Below are positions 1 to 6,617 of a DNA stretch of 7,577 bases, piece after piece. Numbering within the stretch: the first letter of the stretch is position 1; every line of letters begins with the position of its first letter. The stretch is from Fidelibacterota bacterium (lineage in GTDB: Bacteria > Fidelibacterota > Marinisomatia > Marinisomatales > TCS56): assembly GCA_013203015.1 (NCBI GenBank), contig JABMPO010000059.1, forward strand, positions 1 through 7,577, read 5' to 3'. A model generated the notes under the pieces. It saw only the letters and a program-made list of their open reading frames with translations, made no database searches and was not told the DNA's origin. Both the position numbers and the translations under genes were made by a program.

Positions 1-1072
1 GATAGATCGCATCCAGTACATAGATATTCGCATCATTATAAAAATTGGCTGCCTCACCGCTGCAACCGCTAATATTCTGATCGAGAATTAAGTTCAGTAA
101 TACCAACACGTCGAATATATCAATAATCGGCAAGTCATTAATCAAGTCGCCATTCAGATTTCCCGGTATGAATACATTGGCATTATCGCAGGGGTCGCAA
201 ACATCGCCCATCCCGTCATCATCCACATCTTCCTGACCGGGATTGTATATTTCAGGACAGTTGTCAGCCCAGTTAACCACACCATCGTCATCGGTGTCGT
301 TTTCCATATTATTAGCACGGCTACTTTCTGCCTGAAGTACTGCTTTGGTACTATAATTTTGGACAAAGGCGACTACATTCAACAGTGATAAATCCCAGAT
401 GACTCCAGTATTACCATTTGGCCAGTCCGAGGGCATGGTCCAGGTATATGAGGCAGTATAATCGTCGATTCCGTCAAGTGTAATGCCTGCTCCTGAACTG
501 GGAGTCATAAAGTCAATAAACATTGATCGATGATCGTAAACACCGTTCGGTGCATTGTATAATGCTGAATCCATGGTGGTCATTACAAATAATCTTAGTC
601 CTTGCGATGAAAGATCGCTGTCCGAGCCAACACTAACTTCAAGTTGCAATTCATACCCATCAATGCCACCATTCATCGAAATGGAAACTGGTGTCTCTTG
701 ACTGATATTAGCTAAACCACTACTCCGCCAGGAACTGGCGGAGCCACCTGCGCTTACGCCATTACCAAAGCCCGCTGGAATACCATTAACACCATAATAA
801 TAGCGTCGGGTATTTTGATCAGCTGAGTTTTCCAGGTAAAATGGGTCGGAGCCAGACGGCCAACTCATACTGTATTTAACCCTGACCCAATTGCTTACTA
901 CGTCATCCCCTAAGTAAGTAGGATCAGTAGGATCAAAAAAACCATCGAAAGCCGCATCCTGCGGCCCACAATACGGTCAAGCTACATTTGTCATTATCTC
1001 CGTGAAAGCTTTTTTGGGAAATGAAAAAACAATTGAGCTTAGCACAAATATAAGTAGCAGTATTTTTTTCAT
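1..1072 (-). CDS. Exported Omp28-like thioredoxin-fold selenoprotein with TSP3 and dockerin-like repeats (C-terminus cut by window edge)
   Basis: Reading from ATG at 1072, the frame has a signal peptide (MKKILLLIFVLSSIVFS), one in-frame TGA at codon 32 (977-979), then stays open for 325 more codons to the window edge. The TGA lies in A-U-P-Y-C-G, so it replaces the first Cys of a CxxC active site, with Cys35 as resolving residue. Residues 62-105 fit the Omp28-like family: SMSWPSGSDPFY, then RRYYYGVNGIPAGF, where Pro99 is the likely cis-proline of the thioredoxin fold. Residues 259-296 are a thrombospondin type 3 repeat (DTDDDG, DNCP, DVDDDG, GDVCD), and 304-357 resemble a dockerin-like pair (GNLNGD; second repeat ending YVLDAIY). 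I infer an exported thiol/selenol oxidoreductase; the substrate is unknown. The AGGCG ahead of the ATG is a weak ribosome site. The alternative is a Cys-to-stop mutation, but the exact position and the downstream hairpin argue for selenocysteine. Confidence 0.75.
943..973 (-). promoter_or_regulatory. Putative bacterial SECIS hairpin
   Basis: On the transcript, a stem begins three bases after the UGA. The top is six perfect pairs (GCCGCA at 965-960 with TGCGGC at 956-951) around a GGA loop (959-957). Below it are two G-U pairs, one U-U mismatch and five more pairs (969-973 with 947-943), two of them G-U. The loop starts 17 bases after the UGA and opens with G. As I recall the bacterial SECIS model, it asks for a small apical loop with G in the first two positions, 16-37 bases from the UGA. 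The hairpin also encodes conserved residues, so base pairing alone is not proof. Confidence 0.65.
977..979 (-). other. In-frame UGA, predicted selenocysteine codon (Sec32)
   Basis: This is the only in-frame stop codon between the ATG at 1072 and the window edge. It falls at the N-terminal, attacking position of a UxxC redox motif (Sec-Pro-Tyr-Cys). Protein-like sequence continues on both sides in the same frame, with the signal peptide before it and the thioredoxin-fold domain after it. TGA ends the M23 peptidase gene (4751-4753) and the small ORF (4248-4250), so it still means stop elsewhere here. Confidence 0.75.
1056..1072 (-). repeat. 17-base direct repeat, copy 1 (selenoprotein gene start)
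   Basis: The first 17 bases of the gene, encoding MKKIL plus two bases, recur exactly at 1374-1390. The A-run makes the match partly low complexity. Its position, at an ATG heading a related fragment, favours gene duplication over chance. Confidence 0.6.
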
Positions 1073-1096
1073 GGTATTCGCCTGTGTGGTTTATTC

Positions 1097-1126
1097 AATT
1101 TACTAAACTTTCTCCGTTAGTCTCAA
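1097..1126 (-). promoter_or_regulatory. Possible sigma-70-type promoter of the selenoprotein gene
   Basis: Minus-strand TTGAGA (1126-1121, 5 of 6 to TTGACA), an 18-base spacer and TAAATT (1102-1097, 4 of 6 to TATAAT). Transcription would start near 1090, leaving a leader of about 18 bases that includes the AGGCG before the ATG. The consensus match is moderate, and promoter rules in this lineage are uncertain. Confidence 0.3.
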
Positions 1127-1133
1127 TAAGGCA

Positions 1134-1390
1134 TTAAAATAGAGCATTAAACTCCATTTTAAAACCATCTTCAAAGTGATTCAATGGACGACAGACTCCG
1201 TTGCTACATAAAATTCCTCCCCGCTGACAACCGTATGTTGTAAATCTAAATTATGTTCCAACTTACTTCCATTACCACCCATTTATTCCCTAGATCAATA
1301 AAATCATCCAAAATAGATTTCAATGTATTTTCGAATGCGCCGCAATTTGGACTACCTGCTTCGCGGACGAAACAGCAGTATTTTTTTCAT
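1134..1390 (-). pseudogene. Decayed Omp28-like paralog fragment with a C-terminal coathanger-like remnant
   Basis: Three minus-strand frames each carry protein-like sequence, suggesting a gene broken by frameshifts and an internal deletion. An ATG at 1390 opens with the same 17 bases as the selenoprotein gene but stops after 12 codons. The next frame (1386-1249) contains AGSPNCGAFENTL and then KWVVMEVSW. It aligns with the selenoprotein's A-U-P-Y-C-G and NWVRVKYSMSW, with Ser (AGT) at the Sec position. Another frame (1282-1181) reads LDLQHTVVSGEEFYVATESV, and a third, ending at TAA 1134-1136, reads EDGFKMEFNALF. Together the last two resemble the coathanger-stack domain that ends many FCB secreted proteins (tv.SG...A..si...ITL..GF). 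The homology call is by eye. The alternative is that only part of this was ever translated. Confidence 0.45.
1374..1390 (-). repeat. 17-base direct repeat, copy 2 (head of the relic)
   Basis: Exact copy of 1056-1072 on the same strand. Here the ATG frame stops after 12 codons, and the thioredoxin-like sequence continues in a different frame, as expected after loss of signal-peptide DNA. Confidence 0.6.
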
Positions 1391-1414
1391 AGGGGTTAAC
1401 TTCAGAAATAGAGA

Positions 1415-2713
1415 CTATAAATTTTGTCGAATAAAATCTTCCAAATCGGATTCGGGCACGAATTTAAGGCTAACCCGAGCCAGACGACTGACATCATCCA
1501 CATCCAGATCAAATTGATAGTTAACAGGAATATCAACTGTTTCCATTGCCACCTGGATTGACCATCCACCAACCGAAAAACTTATCAGTGGCGAAAATTG
1601 GTGAGTAGCAGCAAATACTGCCCGTCCGGAATTATTCGAACTCCAGTTATCTTCAGGAGAATCAACAATCAATGCAATGACTTGACCATCTTTATCAAAA
1701 AACCGAATAACCGGAATCGCCCGGTAATCACCGTGTCGGATATTATCCATCGCTTCGGTGGGAAAATTAAATTTATCACGATTAAAATAAAAAATTGTCA
1801 GAGTGCCATCCTGCTTTAAACCGCTGTACGGCAGCGAAGTCAGCATGTCCTTGATCAGATGTTCTTTCAATGAATATTTTACCGGTAAAACCACATTCAT
1901 CCGATTACGTTGATCTTCATCATATTCAAATTGTGGTTTGGATAACACAATTTTATAGGGGGAATTGGTCAGGTCTTTCAGGACATTCAACAATAATTTT
2001 GTATTACCGGTCAATTCCGGGTTGTCTTGGGTATATTCCTCGCCACTGATATCAAGTACCCACTCGCCATCACTTACTACCGGGTCTCCCGGCACGGGTT
2101 TTCCCCGGGCACCAATTACCAGATCCATCGACTCTTCCAGATCGTCGATGGCAATATCGATTGATGTACCCAAGTCTCTGACTTGCTCTTTGAATTCTGG
2201 ACTAGGTCGGACCGCTGTTGGGTCCGGCTGCTCACCTACCGGTCGCTGAGCTTCTGCCGGTAAGAATGGTAGCAGCATTGTACGCACAGCTTCAAATACC
2301 AGGCTGTTTAACTCCGGTATTTTTGAATAAATTCCTGCTGTTGCTCGGCGATCCACTTCTTCCCAGGTTGCAATATCAATTATTTGCAGGCTTATTTTCA
2401 GCTTATCCAGTTTCCGATCAAACTTACCAAGCAGTAAAAAATTCTTGGTGCCGCGCTTCTGATATAATAATTGATTTCGATTACTCATCAGATTCTCGAG
2501 ATCATCCTTATTTTTGAGCTCGATTTCATGCAAATTAGTCAACTTGGTCGACAACATATCGATCATTCCGACTTGCAACCATTCTAAGGATGGATCATTC
2601 TCTATATTTTCAAAAGGCAGGAGATATAAATAAATTTTGGGAGCCGGTACTCCCCAAATAATAGTAAGTATCAGTAGAATCAGTAAAAACGGTGTCCGAA
2701 ATCGCTGGTACAT
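1415..2713 (-). CDS. Exported TolB-N/FlgO-like protein of unknown function
   Basis: 432 residues. Residues 8-22 form one hydrophobic stretch followed by charged sequence, so the protein is exported or anchored by an N-terminal helix; there is no lipobox Cys. Residues 26-120 match the pattern of TolB N-terminal-like domains: LPFENIENDPSLEWLQVGMIDML, a DDLENLM segment, then LLLGKFDRKLDKLKISLQIID. A Pro-rich linker (about 152-172) leads to a C-terminal part I do not recognise. It looks mixed alpha/beta and ends in beta-rich sequence (SPLISFSVGGW, then VPVNYQFDLDV-like strands). The start lies 20 bases after the gltX stop, so the two are probably cotranscribed. No Shine-Dalgarno is visible before the ATG. 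The fold assignment is tentative, and function cannot be stated beyond an envelope role. Confidence 0.75.
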   Translation of the reverse strand: MYQRFRTPFLLILLILTIIWGVPAPKIYLYLLPFENIENDPSLEWLQVGMIDMLSTKLTNLHEIELKNKDDLENLMSNRNQLLYQKRGTKNFLLLGKFDRKLDKLKISLQIIDIATWEEVDRRATAGIYSKIPELNSLVFEAVRTMLLPFLPAEAQRPVGEQPDPTAVRPSPEFKEQVRDLGTSIDIAIDDLEESMDLVIGARGKPVPGDPVVSDGEWVLDISGEEYTQDNPELTGNTKLLLNVLKDLTNSPYKIVLSKPQFEYDEDQRNRMNVVLPVKYSLKEHLIKDMLTSLPYSGLKQDGTLTIFYFNRDKFNFPTEAMDNIRHGDYRAIPVIRFFDKDGQVIALIVDSPEDNWSSNNSGRAVFAATHQFSPLISFSVGGWSIQVAMETVDIPVNYQFDLDVDDVSRLARVSLKFVPESDLEDFIRQNL

Positions 2714-2733
2714 GATTTAGAAATATAGCCGTG

Positions 2734-4152
2734 CTAAGGTAGTTTATCCAAAGCCAATTTTAATCGGCGTAAACAGATAATTTTTCCCAGAATCTCCATC
2801 ATGGCAAACAAGGATGGACCCTCGCCCCGTCCGGACAAGGCCAATCGAACCGGATGGATCAATTTACCCGCCGGAACTTCTGCGGTTTCTGCGGTTGTTC
2901 GTAATGCTGTTTCTACTGTTTTTTCCGACCAGTCTTCCAAAATCTGAAGCCGATCGATAAAATTCTGCACCAATTCATTTACAGTACTATCCGACCAGCG
3001 TTTCCGACTGGTTTTGGGATCATACTCCGGAGGATCATTGTAAAAATAAGCACTGTTTTCGATTAAACCCTGCAATGATCGAACACGAGCTTTCATTTGG
3101 TTGATAACCTGATAGTTATACTCATCTGACCGGCTTGTATGCCAGTTGGGATCGATTGATCTAATTCCGGATAATATATCTTCATCTTGCATCTCGATTA
3201 GATGCTTGTTGCTGATCCAATTGAGTTTCTTTTCATCGTAAACCGCACCTTTTTTTTGTACCTGGCGCAATTGAAAAGCCTTGACTAATTCAGTAATCGA
3301 ATAGATTTCCTGATCGGTGTCGTCATTCCAGCCAAGATTGGCCAGATAGTTTAACAGTGCTGCGGGCGGATAACCGGCAATATGGAATTCCTGAATGCCC
3401 GGCGCATTGTGCCGTTTACTCAGTCGTTTTTTATCAGGTCCCAAAATCATTGGCAGGTGGGCAAACTCCGGTAAAGCAAAACCCAGAGCCTGATAAATCA
3501 ATATTTGTTTGGGGGTGTTCGATATATGGTCTTCGCCTCTGATAACATGAGTAATGCCCATATCATGATCATCAACGACTACTACCAGATTATAAATCGG
3601 CGATCCATCGGAACGGGCGATGATGAAATCATCAATCTCCTGATTTTTTACTTTGACCGCGCCATAGATCCGATCTTCATACTGGGTTTCACCCTCAGGA
3701 ATTCGCAGACGGATTGTGAAAGATTGCCCTTGATTCATTCTCATCTTTATATCGGCATCGGTCAAATTCCTACAAGTACCCGAATACATGAATTCGCGCC
3801 CCTTTTCTGCCTGTTTCCGATCGTTTTCCAATTTTTCCCGAGCACAAAAACAGCGATACGCATGATCATTCTTCAGCAGAGTTTGGATCGCATTTTTATA
3901 TTCCATACTACGTTTGGACTGGTAAAGTAATGGTCCATCCCAGTCAAGTCCTAACCAACGTAAAGAATCAAGTATCTGTTCGGTGTATTCCGGTTTAGAG
4001 CGCTGCTTATCGGTATCTTCGATCCTTAAGTGAAACTGCCCCCCATGATGTCGGGCAAAAAGCCAGTTGAATAGTGCAGTCCGGGCACCACCCAGGTGCA
4101 GTTCACCGGTGGGACTGGGAGCAAATCGAACACGAATGTTTGTATTGGTCAT
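2734..4152 (-). CDS. gltX: Glutamyl-tRNA synthetase
   Basis: 472 residues, the usual bacterial length. It charges tRNA-Glu (possibly also tRNA-Gln in lineages that use the amidotransferase route) with glutamate and ATP in the cytoplasm. The class I signature is clear: FAPSPTGELHLGGARTALFN at 10-29 (HIGH motif HLGG at 19-22) and KRLSK at 242-246 (KMSKS motif). RIEDTD (43-48) and GEDHISNTPKQ (206-216) are family-typical. The zinc-binding insertion keeps Cys101, Cys103 and Cys127, but the usual His two residues after the last Cys is Asn129. The C-terminal segment (GPSLFAMMEILGK, then LRRLKLAL) is standard for the anticodon-binding region. No clear Shine-Dalgarno precedes the ATG, and I could not define a convincing promoter in the 95 bases upstream. 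Confidence 0.97.
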   Translation of the reverse strand: MTNTNIRVRFAPSPTGELHLGGARTALFNWLFARHHGGQFHLRIEDTDKQRSKPEYTEQILDSLRWLGLDWDGPLLYQSKRSMEYKNAIQTLLKNDHAYRCFCAREKLENDRKQAEKGREFMYSGTCRNLTDADIKMRMNQGQSFTIRLRIPEGETQYEDRIYGAVKVKNQEIDDFIIARSDGSPIYNLVVVVDDHDMGITHVIRGEDHISNTPKQILIYQALGFALPEFAHLPMILGPDKKRLSKRHNAPGIQEFHIAGYPPAALLNYLANLGWNDDTDQEIYSITELVKAFQLRQVQKKGAVYDEKKLNWISNKHLIEMQDEDILSGIRSIDPNWHTSRSDEYNYQVINQMKARVRSLQGLIENSAYFYNDPPEYDPKTSRKRWSDSTVNELVQNFIDRLQILEDWSEKTVETALRTTAETAEVPAGKLIHPVRLALSGRGEGPSLFAMMEILGKIICLRRLKLALDKLP

Positions 4153-4247
4153 TTATAATAGTGGGAAGTTGATTTGATTCTTGGAAATGCTATATAAGAA
4201 AATACAGAACAAAATTGCGAAAATGATACTATTTCACAGTCAACTAT

Positions 4248-4505
4248 TCAAACGTGTCTATCAATTGATTTCGGAATGAATTGGATGGGCCCAACACTAA
4301 TAATTTTCGATTTATGGAGTTTACAATCTTTCCCATTATTTATCAATCGACGGCATTCATTTGATAATAAATTATACCGACTGGAATATTTTACCATCCA
4401 ATCAAAATTACCTGACACTGGTTTGATGGCTATCGCTGAATCCAATAACCGCAAAGCAATCTCACGCTCTAAAATGGTAGATTTATCCATAGTAATTATC
4501 CCCAT
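4248..4505 (-). CDS. Small hypothetical protein
   Basis: 85 codons with no recognised family. The composition is protein-like: an amphipathic N-terminal half (TILEREIALRLLDSAIA) followed by SGNFDWMVKYSSRYNLLSNE and a basic, Cys-containing tail. No signal peptide or membrane helix is evident. An internal ATG at 4490 (codon 6) follows GGGGA at an 8-base spacing and may be the real start, giving 80 residues. The gene points the same way as gltX, 95 bases away. A plus-strand ORF covers the same bases, but its composition is less protein-like. The call rests on reading frame and strand alone. Confidence 0.4.
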   Translation of the reverse strand: MGIITMDKSTILEREIALRLLDSAIAIKPVSGNFDWMVKYSSRYNLLSNECRRLINNGKDCKLHKSKIISVGPIQFIPKSIDRHV

Positions 4506-4750
4506 TTACTTTTTCTGGCCTGCCGACTTACTCTTTCCCTGCACAAATTTATCAGAATTAAAATTGTACTTTGTACTGCAATTTAAGTAATCAACTGCGC
4601 TCCGAATTTAGCGCAACCTGACAAAAATTACGGCAGTTTTATGGACGCTTCGGTCCAACTATATATTAAAATATTGTTTCTATTTGGGTACAATACAGAT
4701 TGTCTTAGAATGCAGTTCTTTCAGCAAATCTCTGGCAGTTTTCGAGCCAA
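4506..4750. other. Intergenic region with two small inverted repeats
   Basis: A/T-rich, with no convincing gene. It holds a 6-bp inverted repeat (tgcgct at 4596-4601, agcgca at 4610-4615) and a 5-bp one (tggac at 4642-4646, gtcca at 4653-4657). Neither is followed by a T-run on either strand, so I do not call a terminator. It separates the peptidase operon from the gltX group and probably contains the promoter for the latter. Confidence 0.4.
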
Positions 4751-5695
4751 TCAATTAAGATAGCCACTGAAGAAATAATCGAGCGGATTTTGCGGTGTAT
4801 TATAATAATGTACTTCATAATGTAAATGTGAACCGGTGGAGCGGCCGGTATTTCCAACCTTGCCAATCAATTGGCCCCGTTTCACGGCTTCCCCCTTGGA
4901 AACATCAAATTCTGACAAATGGCCGAAGTAGGTTGCATAGCCGTGACCATGGCTGATTTTAATTACCTTACCAAAACCGCCGCGATAGCGCGTTTCAACG
5001 ACAACACCATCGGCAGGCGAATAGATCAGACTACCGGTTTTTGCAGAAAAGTCCTGACCGTAATGGAAACGGATTTTGCCATCGAAAGGGTCTTTACGAT
5101 AACCAAATCCGGAAGTAAAATAGCCGGCTTCAATCGGTTTGATAGACGGAATCGATACCATTTTCTCGGAATCACGAACCAATTTTTCATAGATATCAGT
5201 ATAACTGGCCAATTCCAGTCGTACCTGGCGACTTAGTTTTTGAACATCCAGTTTGATATCCGTCATGTTGGAACCAATCTCCGGTGCTATATCATCAAAA
5301 GTATTTGATTCCGAGAGATGAATACCACCAATACCAAGTTGCCTGATATCTGAATCAATTATTGGCAGGTCGGCGTAACTGCGCAGGGCTTCATCTTTGG
5401 ATTCCAGATCATTAACGTGGTGGTTCAATACATTTAGTTGGGTACGGAGATCGGTAATTGTGGTTGTTAACGTCTGGTAGTGCCCCTGCATTTCACGGAT
5501 TTTAGTCTTATAAATGAATTTGGTCATTAATTCAGCACTGAAAAACAGAGTTGCCGCCGATAACACCACAATCAGCCCGATTATTGACAGGGCATTTCTA
5601 CTCGAGAACTGCCATTGCTGAGCTTCGTTGTCGTTTTGCGCGATCAGGATGTAATTTGATCCGCGCCTGGATGTATGGGATTTTCTGTTTATCAT
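4751..5695 (-). CDS. Membrane-anchored M23 (LytM-type) peptidoglycan endopeptidase
   Basis: 314 residues. A basic, cytoplasmic N-terminus (1-33) precedes one transmembrane helix at about 35-55. A periplasmic coiled coil follows (about 65-105) with a second helical stretch at 145-180, and the M23 domain lies at about 190-305. All catalytic motifs are present: zinc ligands His211 and Asp215 in HYGQD and His292 in HLH (290-292), with His259 and His290 in the catalytic positions. The enzyme should therefore be active and cut peptide cross-links in peptidoglycan, unlike EnvC/NlpD-type activators that have lost these residues. The layout resembles coiled-coil M23 proteins involved in growth or division. 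It starts 61 bases after the sigma factor stop, in the same direction. No Shine-Dalgarno is seen. Confidence 0.93.
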   Translation of the reverse strand: MINRKSHTSRRGSNYILIAQNDNEAQQWQFSSRNALSIIGLIVVLSAATLFFSAELMTKFIYKTKIREMQGHYQTLTTTITDLRTQLNVLNHHVNDLESKDEALRSYADLPIIDSDIRQLGIGGIHLSESNTFDDIAPEIGSNMTDIKLDVQKLSRQVRLELASYTDIYEKLVRDSEKMVSIPSIKPIEAGYFTSGFGYRKDPFDGKIRFHYGQDFSAKTGSLIYSPADGVVVETRYRGGFGKVIKISHGHGYATYFGHLSEFDVSKGEAVKRGQLIGKVGNTGRSTGSHLHYEVHYYNTPQNPLDYFFSGYLN

Positions 5696-5756
5696 GAAAA
5701 GATGTTGCCCGCTCTATACCCGAGTTTAAAGCCGATGGTAAAAAATGGCAACCAAT

Positions 5757-6599
5757 TTAACCGATATAAATCTTTAATAAATGAGACCTGGTCGCATGAC
5801 GTAATCGTTGCAAAGCTTTTTCTTTAATTTGCCGGACGCGCTCCCGGGTCAGTCCCATCTCTTTACCGATATCCTCCAACGTCATTGAATTTTCAGTCCC
5901 AATTCCAAAATACTTGCGTAAAACATATTCTTCACGACTATCCAGAGTATGCAATACCTGTTTGATTTCATTATGCAAAGATTCGCGCATTATCTGTGCT
6001 TCAGGCCGTTCTGAGCTAAATGATATAAAATCCTGTAAAGTGGAGTTCGAATTATCTAGCGGTGTGTCCAGAGATACTTTATGCACATTTACTGTATATA
6101 AATCTTCGATTTCAGCGATAGTTTTATTACTGATCGCCGCCAATTCGGCCATGGTAGGTTCACGTTCATAGGTTTGTTCCAGCATTTCAGAACGTTTCCT
6201 CAACCGGGTAATGGAGTCCGAAACATTGGATGGCAAACGTACAACACGTGAGTTTTTTGAAATTGCTTGTCGAATTGCCTGGTCGATCCACCACACGGCA
6301 TATGAAATAAATTTGAACCCGCGGGTTTCATCGAAGCGGTGCACGGCTTTGATTAGCCCCAGATTTCCTTCATTAATCAGGTCCTCGAGCGGTAATCTGC
6401 CACTTTGATGTTTTTTAGCCACCATAACTACAAATCGTAGATTATGCAGAATTATTTCCTGGAAAGCTTTGGCATCACCTTGGCGGACTGCCTGAGTCAA
6501 ACGCACTTCTTCTTCGGCAGTCAAGGGTTCAATATTCTTGATTTCCTCAAGATAAAGATTTAATGCAGAATGTAAATATGATGTTTTTTCATCCGCCAT
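5757..6599 (-). CDS. Sigma-70 family RNA polymerase sigma factor, SigA/RpoD- or RpoS-like, lacking region 1.1
   Basis: 280 residues. Region 1.2 spans about 9-42 (LYLEEIKNIEPLTAEEEVRL). Region 2 spans about 49-118, with core binding at DLINEGNLGLIKAVHRFD and promoter melting/-10 recognition at GFKFISYAVWWIDQAI. Region 3 spans about 119-195. Region 4 spans about 205-270, with the -35-binding helix-turn-helix in LEDIGKEMGLTRERVRQIKE. Region 1.1 is absent, as in the short housekeeping sigma factors of Bacteroidota and relatives and in group 2 factors, so length alone does not tell which this is. In region 2.4 the residue after WWI is Asp106 where E. coli RpoD has Arg, Gln107 is kept, and the position of RpoD Thr440 is Arg110. 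It sits 18 bases after the coiled-coil gene and is probably cotranscribed with it. Confidence 0.93.
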   Translation of the reverse strand: MADEKTSYLHSALNLYLEEIKNIEPLTAEEEVRLTQAVRQGDAKAFQEIILHNLRFVVMVAKKHQSGRLPLEDLINEGNLGLIKAVHRFDETRGFKFISYAVWWIDQAIRQAISKNSRVVRLPSNVSDSITRLRKRSEMLEQTYEREPTMAELAAISNKTIAEIEDLYTVNVHKVSLDTPLDNSNSTLQDFISFSSERPEAQIMRESLHNEIKQVLHTLDSREEYVLRKYFGIGTENSMTLEDIGKEMGLTRERVRQIKEKALQRLRHATRSHLLKIYIG

Positions 6600-6617
6600 T
6601 ACGAATCATATTCTGAG

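Noticed and set aside
154..366. Minus-strand ORF of 70 codons starting at 366
   Set aside because: It is out of frame with, and lies wholly inside, the selenoprotein gene, whose frame carries clear TSP3 and dockerin-like motifs here. Its own translation is Met/Thr-rich and not protein-like.
977..979. Genome-wide reassignment of UGA (as in some candidate phyla) as the reason for the in-frame TGA
   Set aside because: TGA is the natural stop of the M23 gene (4751-4753), where the protein ends at its family's usual point, and of the small ORF (4248-4250). Other genes contain no internal TGA.
3505..3930. Plus-strand ORF of 141 codons antisense to gltX
   Set aside because: A shadow of the highly conserved gltX coding sequence; no recognisable protein features.
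4276..4590. Plus-strand ORF of 104 codons
   Set aside because: It overlaps the minus-strand small ORF, is rich in Phe, Leu and Ile without a coherent signal peptide or domain, and has no ribosome site. The opposite strand matches the direction of the neighbours.
4642..4657. Hairpin tggac/gtcca as a rho-independent terminator
   Set aside because: Only five pairs and no T-run after it on either strand.
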